NCBI RefSeq assembly: GCF_022921055.1
Contig: NZ_CP095061.1
Location: forward strand, 5,185,501 to 5,249,500
Length of the DNA: 64,000 bases
From: Hymenobacter volaticus
GTDB lineage: Bacteria; Bacteroidota; Bacteroidia; Cytophagales; Hymenobacteraceae
Direction: 5' to 3'
Shown here: one piece after another, positions 48,841 through 56,795 of the stretch
How the letters are laid out: every line of letters begins with the position of its first letter
Numbering within the stretch: the stretch's first letter is position 1
The notes under the pieces: model-generated
Databases searched by the model: none
Told to the model about the DNA's origin: nothing
What the model saw: only the letters and a program-made list of their open reading frames with translations
Translations under genes and position numbers: made by a program

Positions 48841-49332
48841 ATGCCCTTTGATTACGACCTTGATTTTCGCACAGTAGATTTTCGGGCGCACCCCGAACTC
48901 TACCGCGTGGGCAAAGGCGAGCAGGGGGTACTGCTCGTGCAGCCCTACAAAGGGGAGATCCTGCCCCACTGGCGCTTCCGGACCCCCGAAGTGGCACAGG
49001 AGTCGGCCGACACCATCTATAGGCTCTTTGAGGCCTATCTAAAGGCCGAGGACTTTGTGGGAGCCGATATGGCGCGCAAATTCTTGCAAATGGGCTTTAC
49101 CCGGTCTAGGCGCTACGCCAACCACCGCGGCGGCAAAAAGTACGATGGTCCTGTGCCAGACGACAAGAAAGGCCAAAGCGGTGCTCATGGCCGCGATGAA
49201 TTGCCTCGGTCCCCCGAAGACGCCGAAAAAGCAGAATCGGCTGCCATTTTCAAGCTGAAATGGGACCAAGCCAAGCAGCATCCCGACTACCAGCGTCAGA
49301 TGGCCGACTTCAAAACCCGCTACGGGAAGTGA
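48841..49332 (+). CDS. DUF4385 family protein
   Basis: A 163-residue soluble protein. The segment YRVGKGEQGVLLVQPYKGE followed by LPHWRFRTPE, and FVGADMARKFLQMGFTRSRRYANH, are typical of DUF4385, found in diverse bacteria without known function. ATG 48841 gives MPFDYDLDFR; the frame is open to 48724, but that part lies against the origin region and is not family-like. It lies between the two DnaA-box clusters. Confidence 0.8.
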   Translation: MPFDYDLDFRTVDFRAHPELYRVGKGEQGVLLVQPYKGEILPHWRFRTPEVAQESADTIYRLFEAYLKAEDFVGADMARKFLQMGFTRSRRYANHRGGKKYDGPVPDDKKGQSGAHGRDELPRSPEDAEKAESAAIFKLKWDQAKQHPDYQRQMADFKTRYGK

Positions 49333-49386
49333 TACCCGTTTGGCTACCTTTACCACTCCTACCACAACTCTTTCCACACAACCGCC

Positions 49387-49869
49387 ATGAACACTAACCA
49401 GCAATCTTCTGGTACCGAAGAAAACGAAATCATTCTTGGTACCGGAATGGGCCCTCTGCGCTTTGGGGCCACCATGGATGAAGTTCGCGCTCTGATGGGC
49501 GAGCCTGAAGAAATAGAAGAATCGGAAGAAGAAGATGAGTTCGAGCATCAGGCTTGGAATTACTTGGAGGAAGGCTACTCACTCTACTTCGACCGAGAAG
49601 ACGACTACCGCCTGAGTTGTATTGAAACCGACCACCCTGGCATGCGCCTTTTCGGCGAGGCTATCCACGGCAAATCACCCGAGCAGATTCAGGAGCTGAT
49701 GCGGCAGCACGGCTACGAAGCCAGCGAGGTGGAAAAGATGGATACTGGCGAAATGCGCGTTTCCTACGAGAAAGAGATGATTGACCTTTACTTCGATGAG
49801 GATGAGCTTCAGTTCGTGAATTTCGGAGTCTTCATTTCAGAAGACCTAGACGTGCAATGGCCCGCTTAG
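49387..49869 (+). CDS. Acidic hypothetical protein
   Basis: A 160-residue, strongly acidic, soluble protein (a run of Glu/Asp at about 41-52, EEIEESEEEDEFEH). It has the pattern GMGPLRFGATMDEVRALMGEPEE, seen in small bacterial proteins with repeated beta/alpha units. No family is named with confidence. TACCTTTA, one base off a -7 element, lies at about 49345. It is 54 bases after the DUF4385 gene. Confidence 0.7.
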   Translation: MNTNQQSSGTEENEIILGTGMGPLRFGATMDEVRALMGEPEEIEESEEEDEFEHQAWNYLEEGYSLYFDREDDYRLSCIETDHPGMRLFGEAIHGKSPEQIQELMRQHGYEASEVEKMDTGEMRVSYEKEMIDLYFDEDELQFVNFGVFISEDLDVQWPA

Positions 49870-49876
49870 CAGCTAG

Positions 49877-49919
49877 TTATCCACAAATCAAGAGCTTTTG
49901 CCTGTGGATAAGTGGATAA
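49877..49919. other. Second DnaA-box cluster
   Basis: TTATCCACA at 49877-49885 (plus), TGTGGATAA at 49903-49911 (minus, exact) and AGTGGATAA at 49911-49919, within 43 bases. CTTATCCCCAA near 49970 is a weaker match. Together with 48162-48677 it flanks two small genes. Confidence 0.65.
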
Positions 49920-50014
49920 GTGCCTGATTTAGCAAGTATTGAACTCCGTCTATATCCAGTAGTAGCCTACTTATCCCCAATTGCAGTCCAAGTTTGGGAA
50001 TAAGTGGAAAAAAG

Positions 50015-50045
50015 AAAGCCGCTCTATAGTAGAGCGGCTTTTTGC
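50015..50045 (+). terminator. Terminator between the acidic protein gene and pitA
   Basis: AAAGCCGCTCT pairs with AGAGCGGCTTT around a 5-base loop, then TT. It is A-rich on the left, so it also serves the convergent transporter gene. Confidence 0.8.
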
Positions 50046-50107
50046 ATTTGTAAAAGAAGACCGCAACATAAGCTCGATCAATGGGGACTAGATGTAGCGG
50101 CTGTTGT

Positions 50108-51511
50108 TTATCCTAGGATGGCACGGAATAGCAGGAACAAGCCGCCAGACAAAGCCATAGTTACAGGCAAAGTGAGCACCCAAGCCAACGCGATATTGCG
50201 CACCATTTGCGGGTTCAAATTCTTGATACCCCGGTTGGCAACCATAGAGCCGGCAATGGCCGATGACAGCACGTGGGTGGTTGACGACGGCAAATCGTAT
50301 GCTGTGGAAATACCAATCATGCTCGCGGCTATCAACTCCGACGAGGCACCCTGTGCATACGTTAGGTGCTCTTTACCGATACGCTCACCGATGGTCTTCA
50401 CGATGCGCTGCCAGCCGATCATAGTACCCAAGCCCAACGAAACCGACACGATGAGCAGTACCCACGTAGGAGCGTAGTCAGTGAAGGTGCGCATGTTTTT
50501 GAGCGAGCTGTCGAGCGAAGAACGGTCGGCGGCGCTTAGGCTAACTTTCTCGCTGCCCTGGATTTTCTTGGCTTGGCTGCTGAGCAGCAAGATGGCTTTG
50601 CGAATCTGGAAACGGGCGTTTTGTGGTAGCTGTGCTACTTCCGTTTTACCGGCAAAAATGGAATCCAAGGAGTTGGTGTGCTGGCGGATGTTGGCTACAG
50701 CCGTGCGGTCGTCGGAGCTTAGGTCCGCCGGGTTCACTTTTTGCATCACCTGCTCCACCTTCACCAACGAGTCGCGCATGTCGAGCGGGTTCTTGGTGTG
50801 GTCGAGGGCGAAGAAGGTGGGCACAATGCCAATCAGAATCAGCATCACCAAGCCTACACCTTTCTGCCCGTCGTTGGAGCCGTGAAAGTAGCTCACCAGC
50901 GTACAAGTGGTTACCAAGATTAGGCGGATCCAGAGCGGTGGTGGCTTGCGCTTGTGTGGCTCCTTAAAGATGGTTTTGTTGGCTACGAAGCGCTTCAGCA
51001 AGAACATCAGGATGATGGTCAGCGAGAAGCCAAACAGCGGTCCGATCAGCAAAGCCAACCCCGTTTCACCGGCTTTGCTCCAGTTGACGGCCGCGCTGCG
51101 GGTACCTGGCAGCAGCGTAAAGGCAATACCTACCCCGAGGATACTACCAATCAGAGCATGCGAAGAAGACGAGGGCAGGCCGTAGTACCAGGTACCCACG
51201 TTCCAGATGATGGCCGCCAAAATCAGGGCGCCTACCATAGCAATACCGTGGTATACGTTTTGGTCGACCAAACTCTCGACGGGCAGCAGGTAAACAATAC
51301 CCATGGCCACGCCAATACCGCCCGTTAGTACGCCAATGAAGTTCCAGAAAGCCGACCAGACGACGGCCACCCACGGCCGGAGGGCGTTGGTATAGATAAC
51401 CGTGGCCACGGCGTTGGCCGTGTCGTGGAAACCATTGACAAATTCAAATGCGCAGGCTGCTAGCAAACAGACAATAAGCAGAATCAGCACATGAGGCTCT
51501 AAGCCAAGCAT
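50108..51511 (-). CDS. pitA: PiT-family inorganic phosphate transporter
   Basis: Inner-membrane phosphate permease. The 467-residue protein shows the two PiT signature repeats: FEFVNGFHDTANAVATVIYT near the N-terminus and YFHGSNDGQKGVGL in the middle, plus the paired GLPSSSSHALIGSILGVG and DLPSSTTHVLSSAI segments. A central cytosolic or periplasmic insert (about residues 240-345) separates the halves. Its promoter at 51547-51576 is a good match. No PhoU-like gene accompanies it. Confidence 0.93.
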   Translation of the reverse strand: MLGLEPHVLILLIVCLLAACAFEFVNGFHDTANAVATVIYTNALRPWVAVVWSAFWNFIGVLTGGIGVAMGIVYLLPVESLVDQNVYHGIAMVGALILAAIIWNVGTWYYGLPSSSSHALIGSILGVGIAFTLLPGTRSAAVNWSKAGETGLALLIGPLFGFSLTIILMFLLKRFVANKTIFKEPHKRKPPPLWIRLILVTTCTLVSYFHGSNDGQKGVGLVMLILIGIVPTFFALDHTKNPLDMRDSLVKVEQVMQKVNPADLSSDDRTAVANIRQHTNSLDSIFAGKTEVAQLPQNARFQIRKAILLLSSQAKKIQGSEKVSLSAADRSSLDSSLKNMRTFTDYAPTWVLLIVSVSLGLGTMIGWQRIVKTIGERIGKEHLTYAQGASSELIAASMIGISTAYDLPSSTTHVLSSAIAGSMVANRGIKNLNPQMVRNIALAWVLTLPVTMALSGGLFLLFRAILG

Positions 51512-51546
51512 AAAAGGAAATTTGGTGGAAATTAGATTTCAACAAT

Positions 51547-51576
51547 CAAAGGTAGGATTGCCCAAAGGCGGCGCAA
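51547..51576 (-). promoter_or_regulatory. Promoter for the PiT transporter
   Basis: On the minus strand TACCTTTG (51547-51554) with TTG at 51574-51576, a 19-base spacing that matches the Bacteroidota consensus exactly. The leader is about 35 bases. Confidence 0.6.
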
Positions 51577-51754
51577 GATTATGAAATTGTTACGGGTGCA
51601 ATAGAAATCGTCGTAGCGCAGTCGCTAAACGCAAGCAAATCTTAGGAGTTGAAGCAGGTCGGTGAGCGTGCAGATGCTTGTTGAGAAAGACAAGTTTGCT
51701 GGATATTCCTTGGCTTTCGTCCAACTCAAGCTTCGCAGCCTACCAAGCTTATAC

Positions 51755-51762
51755 TACTTTTG
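51755..51762 (+). promoter_or_regulatory. Possible promoter -7 element for glyS
   Basis: TACTTTTG fits TAnnTTTG; the predicted leader to the glyS ATG at 51926 is about 155 bases. Confidence 0.35.
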
Positions 51763-51925
51763 CCCTTGCTCAGAAAACGAAGCGCTTAACGAAGCGAGAG
51801 AAGTACGACCAAACGGGAAGGGCTAGCATTCTGCCTAAGGCCTTTTCACTGGTAGCTTCTCAGTCCTTCATGCGTCTAGTTTCTGTGCCTGAAACTCTAC
51901 TCCCGACTCCACATTTCCTTCGTTT

Positions 51926-53446
51926 ATGAGCAACGCCCCGCAGAAAGCCGCCGAAACCGCGGAAAACACCTTGGCCGACATTGTGTCGCACGCGAAAGAA
52001 TACGGCTTCGTATTTCCGTCCAGTGAAATCTACGACGGGCTAGCCGCCGTGTACGACTACGGCCCGAACGGCGTGGAGCTCAAAAACAACCTTAAGCAGT
52101 TGTGGTGGCGCGCCATGACACAGCTCAACCAAAACGTGGTGGGCATCGACGCGGCCATCTTCATGCACCCGCTCACCTGGAAAGCCTCCGGCCACGTTGA
52201 CGGCTTCTCGGACCCTATGATTGATAACCTCGACAGCAAGAAGCGCTACCGCGCCGACGTGTTGCTCGAAGAGAAAGCCGCCGAGTACGAAAAGAACGGG
52301 GAGAAAGAGCGCGCCGACGCGCTGCTCGCCGAAATGGGTCGCCTGCTCACGGCCGAGGATCTGGCAGGTGTTCGGCAGCTCATCATCGACGAGAAAATAG
52401 CGTGTCCGATTTCCAAGACCAGCAACTGGACCGAAGTACGCCAGTTCAACCTGATGTTCTCCACGCAGGTGGGCGCCGTAGCCGGCGACTCTAGCCTGAT
52501 CTACCTGCGGCCTGAAACAGCGCAAGGTATTTTCGTCAACTTTCTGAACGTGCAGAAGTCGGCGCGGCAGAAGGTGCCGTTCGGTATTGCGCAAATCGGG
52601 AAGGCGTTCCGCAACGAGATTGTAGCCCGGCAGTTCATCTTCCGCATGCGGGAGTTCGAGCAAATGGAGATGCAATTCTTTGTGCGCCCTGGCACGGAGG
52701 GTGAGTGGTACCAGCACTGGAAGGAAACCCGCCGCCGCTGGCACGAGGCCTTGGGCCTGCCTACCGACAAGCTGCGCTTCCACGACCACGACAAACTAGC
52801 TCACTACGCCAAAGCCGCTGTTGATATCGAGTACGAATTCCCATTCGGCTTCAAGGAAATCGAGGGTATCCATTCCCGCTCCGACTTCGACTTGACGCAG
52901 CACCAGGCACTGAGTCGGAAAAAGCAGAACTACTTCGACAACGACATCAACCCCGAAACCGGCAAGGCCTACGGCAACTATGTGCCTTTCGTGGTGGAAA
53001 CTTCGGTAGGTGCCGACCGGCTGTTCTTGGCTACGCTCTGCCAAGCGTTTGTGGAAGAAACTATCACGGAAGGGGAGGGCGAGCAGCAGCAAACCAAAAC
53101 CCGCAAGCTGCTGAAGCTGCACCCGGCCGTGGCGCCAGTGAAAGCCGCCATTTTTCCGCTGGTGAAGAAAGACGGTCTACCCGACAAAGCCAACGAAATT
53201 TACAATAGCCTGCGCCACGACTTCCGGTTGGTGGTAGAGGAAAAAGATTCTATTGGTACGCGCTATACCCGCCAAGACCTTATTGGTACACCCTTTTGCA
53301 TTGCCGTCGACCACCAGACGTTGGAAGACAACACCGTGACTGTTCGTCACCGCGATTCGCGCGAGCAAACTCGCATGCCTATCTCGGAACTGCGCAGCTA
53401 CATTGGCGAGGCTGTAAGCTTCTCACGCATATTTGAGAAGCTGTAG
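51926..53446 (+). CDS. glyS: Glycyl-tRNA synthetase (dimeric type)
   Basis: Class II aminoacyl-tRNA synthetase charging tRNA-Gly. The 506-residue protein is the single-chain alpha2 type. It shows FPSSEIYDGLAAVYDYGPNG at the start, SGHVDGFSDPM, the motif 2 region FRNEIVARQFIFRMREFEQME, and the C-terminal anticodon-binding part. Motif 3 residues are in FVVETSVGADR. The frame is complete and ATG 51926 fits the family. A strong terminator follows. Confidence 0.96.
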   Translation: MSNAPQKAAETAENTLADIVSHAKEYGFVFPSSEIYDGLAAVYDYGPNGVELKNNLKQLWWRAMTQLNQNVVGIDAAIFMHPLTWKASGHVDGFSDPMIDNLDSKKRYRADVLLEEKAAEYEKNGEKERADALLAEMGRLLTAEDLAGVRQLIIDEKIACPISKTSNWTEVRQFNLMFSTQVGAVAGDSSLIYLRPETAQGIFVNFLNVQKSARQKVPFGIAQIGKAFRNEIVARQFIFRMREFEQMEMQFFVRPGTEGEWYQHWKETRRRWHEALGLPTDKLRFHDHDKLAHYAKAAVDIEYEFPFGFKEIEGIHSRSDFDLTQHQALSRKKQNYFDNDINPETGKAYGNYVPFVVETSVGADRLFLATLCQAFVEETITEGEGEQQQTKTRKLLKLHPAVAPVKAAIFPLVKKDGLPDKANEIYNSLRHDFRLVVEEKDSIGTRYTRQDLIGTPFCIAVDHQTLEDNTVTVRHRDSREQTRMPISELRSYIGEAVSFSRIFEKL

Positions 53447-53465
53447 GCTAGCTACTTACCCTGAT

Positions 53466-53516
53466 ATAACAAAAGAGAAGGCCCCAACAACTCGTTGGGG
53501 CCTTCTCTTTTGTTAT
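53466..53516. terminator. Terminator between glyS and the STAS-like gene
   Basis: Perfect 23-bp inverted repeat (53466-53488 with 53494-53516) with a 5-base loop, A-rich left and T-rich right ends. Confidence 0.9.
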
Positions 53517-53547
53517 TATTTTGAATGTGGATAACTCCGTGGAAAAC

Positions 53548-53952
53548 TCAGTTACTGTTCAACCAATCAGTAGCTTCACGGCGCGAGGTGAAATAGTTGA
53601 ACTCCACTTTCGCGGGCGGTAGCGTGGCGGAGCTAGATGCCAAAATATTGCCGATCTGGTATTGATACTGCTTCTCCGATACCACTGCCGCAATGAAGAG
53701 CGAACGGTCGGGGTGGGGAAGCAAAATCTCGGTCAGGGGATGCAGAATGTGCTCGGTTTCGTCGGTTGGAGGGGCGTTGCGCTTTAGGTCCAGTAGCAGC
53801 TTAGTCACGTTGTGCTTCAGCATTTTTTCCAGTGCTTTCTGGTAAGCGGTCCTGAACGAAATAGAGAGACGCGTAGCGCTGTAGCTAAGACAAAGGATGT
53901 CGGAAGCAGAGTTATAAATAAGGGACGCGTCGGGTGTGTGAAAGAGGGTCAT
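53548..53952 (-). CDS. Small STAS/SpoIIAA-like protein
   Basis: A 134-residue soluble protein with the same plan as the one at 32979-33392: VTKLLLDLKRNAPP in the place of the second strand and loop, RSLFIAAVVSEKQY, then the ending YFTSRREATDWLNS. STAS-like domains of this size are frequent in Bacteroidota with no known role. TGTGGATAA, an exact DnaA-box sequence, occurs just downstream at 53526-53534. Confidence 0.65.
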   Translation of the reverse strand: MTLFHTPDASLIYNSASDILCLSYSATRLSISFRTAYQKALEKMLKHNVTKLLLDLKRNAPPTDETEHILHPLTEILLPHPDRSLFIAAVVSEKQYQYQIGNILASSSATLPPAKVEFNYFTSRREATDWLNSN

Positions 53953-54157
53953 CTAGAGCGGCAAAACTTATGTATCGGCATAATGCAATGATTGGGATCT
54001 GCAAAACACTGATGTGCTGTCTATTAAACTTTATCTTCCATAGAAAGTTGCCTTTGCCTTAAATTTATTTGCTTGCTGCGGTAAACTCCTTGACCTCAAG
54101 CGTAATGAGGTGGCTTGCTTACACGGCACAGAGTCCGATAAGCTGCCAATGGTTGCG

Positions 54158-54165
54158 TACCTTTG
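54158..54165 (+). promoter_or_regulatory. Promoter -7 element for the MMPL/RND gene
   Basis: TACCTTTG, perfect TAnnTTTG, 17 bases before the ATG. A small GCTGC/GCAGC hairpin fills the leader. Confidence 0.5.
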
Positions 54166-54182
54166 CTGCATTTTAGCAGCCT

Positions 54183-56624
54183 ATGTGGAGTAAACTAGCC
54201 CTATTCGTCATCAAGAACCGGCGGATTCTGATCCTGCTATTGGCCGCCATGACGGTGTTCATGGGCTGGCAAGCACGCAAAGTGGAAATGACCTATGACT
54301 TTGCCCAAGTCGTCAGCCCCGACGACCCGGACATGGTGTATTTCCAACAGTTCAAGCGCACCTTTGGCGAAGACGGCAACGTGTTTGTGCTTGGCATGCA
54401 AGACAGCAGCGTCTACGAACTCGGCAACTTCAACGAGCTACGCACCCTCACCGACACCCTTGGTAAGGTGCAAGGTGTGAGCGGGGTACTGAGCGTAACG
54501 CGCCTGCCGCGACTCGAAAAAGACACCGCCACTAGCACGTTCAAAGCCCTACCTATCTTCCGCCGGGCCCCGCAGAGCCAAGTAGAGCTCGACTCACTGA
54601 TGCGGGTGGTGAATGCGCAGGAGTTTTACAAAGGCCAGCTTATCAGCCCCACTACCGGTGCTACACTGCTGGCCCTCACCCTCGACCCCAAGTTCCTAAA
54701 CTCCTCGAAACGCGAAGGGGTGATGAAGGAAATCCTAAGCCACGCCGAACGTTTTCAGCAGAAAACCGGCATCAAGATGCACTACGCCGGCCTGCCCTAC
54801 GTGCGCGCCACGATGACCACCAAAGTAGCTGCCGAAATGAAGCTCTTCGTGGGCCTCACGGTGGTGATGATGGCTATTACGCTGTTTATGTTCTTCCGCA
54901 CGTGGTCGGCGGTGGTGTTTCCGCTGCTGATTGTTCTGGTCGTGGTGGTATGGTGCGTAGGCACCATGGTGCTCATGGGCTATAAAATCAACCTGCTGAC
55001 TGGCCTGATACCTAGTATTATTATTGTTATCGGCATCCCGAACTGTACCTATTTGCTGAGCCGCTACCACTACGACTACCGCAAATCCGGCAACCAAGTG
55101 CTGGCAATGGCGCGGGTGGTGCGCAAGATTGGCCTCGTGACCTTGATGAACAATACGACCACAGCTATTGGGTTTGTGGTGTTTTGCTTCACCAACATTG
55201 CCATCTTGTTCCAGTTCGGGGCGGTGGCTACCATCAACATTTTCGTGGCGTTTGCGGTGTCGTTTATCATGATGCCCATTGTGTTTACCTACCTGCCGCC
55301 GCCTACGCCCAAGCAGCTCCAGCACCTCGAAGCCAAACCCCTCACCAAGCTGCTAGAGTTCTTCGATTACTTGGTATTGGAGCGCCGGCAGACGGTGTAC
55401 ATCGCCGCCTTTGTGCTGATTGTGCTGGCTTCATTTGGGGTAAGCAAGGTGCGGTCGGTGTCGTACATGGTTGACGACTTGCCCAAAGATTCGTCGGTGA
55501 ATTCCGATTTGAAGTTCTTCGAGCAGCACTTCAATGGCGTGATGCCGCTGGAAATGGTGGTGGATACGGGCAAGAAAAAGGGTATTCTCAAGCTGAAAAA
55601 CCTAGAGAAAATTGATCGGCTTGAGAAGTTCCTGCGCACTCAGCCTGAACTGACCACGCCTGTCAGCATCGTCACGTTCCTGAAAGCTAGCACGCAGGCG
55701 TTCTACAACGGCAACCCCGAGTATTACCGCCTGCCCGACAACTCTGAGAAGAACTACGTGCTTAGTTACCTGGCTCGTTCGCAGTCGGCCAACGAGGGCG
55801 GCAGCGGCCAAATGATGCAGAAGCTGCTCCGCTCGTTCACCGATTCCACGGGGCAGCGGGCCCGCATTTCTCTCAAGATTGCCGACATCGGTTCGCACAA
55901 CCTAGATACCCTGCTGGCCCGGAAAATTCAGCCGGAAATCAAGCAGATTTTCAACGGCACGGGTATGGATGTGAAGCTGACCGGCACTACCATCTTGTTC
56001 ACTAAGGGCAACGAGTACCTGATTGGCATGCTTAAGGAAAGCCTGTTCATCGCCTTCGGGCTGGTGGGACTGGTAGTGTTGCTGCTGTTCCGGAGCATCC
56101 GGGCAGTGTTCTTCACGCTGTTGCCCAACTTCTTCACGCTGCTGCTCACGGGCGGTATCATGGGCTACTTCGGTATCCCGCTCAAGCCGAGTACGGCCCT
56201 CATCTTCAGCATAGCCCTCGGTATCGATGGTGACAACAGCATCCACCTGCTGGCGAAGTTCCGGCAGGAAATGGCCATTAACGGGCAGCGGGTGCAAGCC
56301 GCCATCAGTACCACGCTCAGCGAGGCCGGTACTAGCATGATTTACACCAGCATTGTATTGTTTTTGGGCTTTTCGGTGTTTGCTTTCTCGGAGTTTGGCG
56401 GCACGAAGGCCTTGGGCTTGCTGATGTCGGCTAGCTTGCTGATTACCAACTTCTCGAACCTGATTCTGCTCCCGGCTTTGCTTGTTACCTTCGAGCACGG
56501 CAAAGACGAAACCATCGACCAATCTTCTATTCGCCACTACGACGATGAGTACCACGAGGAAGACGATGATTTCGAGCTGAATCTAAACCGAATGCAGGTG
56601 CAGCCACGCAATGAGTTGTCTTAG
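54183..56624 (+). CDS. MMPL/RND-superfamily transporter
   Basis: An 813-residue inner-membrane protein with two repeats of one helix, a large periplasmic loop and five helices, the SSD-containing MMPL plan. The first half has ILLLAAMTVFMGWQARKVEM and later IPSIIIVIGIPNCTYLLSRYH; the second half has the parallel ALIFSIALGIDGDNSIHLLAKF, with the charged Asp pair. Such proteins move lipids, hopanoids or sterol-like molecules between membranes, but the cargo is unknown. No periplasmic adaptor or outer-membrane partner is adjacent. The C-terminal 30 residues are acidic and cytosolic. Confidence 0.9.
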   Translation: MWSKLALFVIKNRRILILLLAAMTVFMGWQARKVEMTYDFAQVVSPDDPDMVYFQQFKRTFGEDGNVFVLGMQDSSVYELGNFNELRTLTDTLGKVQGVSGVLSVTRLPRLEKDTATSTFKALPIFRRAPQSQVELDSLMRVVNAQEFYKGQLISPTTGATLLALTLDPKFLNSSKREGVMKEILSHAERFQQKTGIKMHYAGLPYVRATMTTKVAAEMKLFVGLTVVMMAITLFMFFRTWSAVVFPLLIVLVVVVWCVGTMVLMGYKINLLTGLIPSIIIVIGIPNCTYLLSRYHYDYRKSGNQVLAMARVVRKIGLVTLMNNTTTAIGFVVFCFTNIAILFQFGAVATINIFVAFAVSFIMMPIVFTYLPPPTPKQLQHLEAKPLTKLLEFFDYLVLERRQTVYIAAFVLIVLASFGVSKVRSVSYMVDDLPKDSSVNSDLKFFEQHFNGVMPLEMVVDTGKKKGILKLKNLEKIDRLEKFLRTQPELTTPVSIVTFLKASTQAFYNGNPEYYRLPDNSEKNYVLSYLARSQSANEGGSGQMMQKLLRSFTDSTGQRARISLKIADIGSHNLDTLLARKIQPEIKQIFNGTGMDVKLTGTTILFTKGNEYLIGMLKESLFIAFGLVGLVVLLLFRSIRAVFFTLLPNFFTLLLTGGIMGYFGIPLKPSTALIFSIALGIDGDNSIHLLAKFRQEMAINGQRVQAAISTTLSEAGTSMIYTSIVLFLGFSVFAFSEFGGTKALGLLMSASLLITNFSNLILLPALLVTFEHGKDETIDQSSIRHYDDEYHEEDDDFELNLNRMQVQPRNELS

Positions 56625-56795
56625 CTCCATTTCCTTTCTTGGCCTTCCGTTCGCTTTAAACGCGAAGCCTTTCGGGAGGGAGAACTAGCTTCGAAAAGCA
56701 GGGTTGTAAAAGCAACAATTTTAAAATCTAAATCTAACAACTAGTCCCCCTCTCTTCTGGAGAAGGGGCTAGGGGGTGAGGCCCCCGCCAGCACA

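Larger units (their letters stand above)
51512..51925. other. Divergent intergenic region between pitA and glyS
   Basis: About 410 bases holding promoter elements for both genes and no convincing gene. The short open frame at 51678-51929 runs through the glyS promoter and overlaps the glyS start codon. No T-box or other leader RNA was recognised in the 163 bases before glyS. Confidence 0.5.

Noticed and set aside
51678..51929. An 83-residue frame ahead of glyS
   Set aside because: It runs through the probable glyS promoter and overlaps the glyS start codon; no motif is visible.
53526..53534. An exact DnaA box near glyS as part of the origin
   Set aside because: It is a single box, 3.6 kb from the second cluster; isolated boxes are expected by chance or for regulation.
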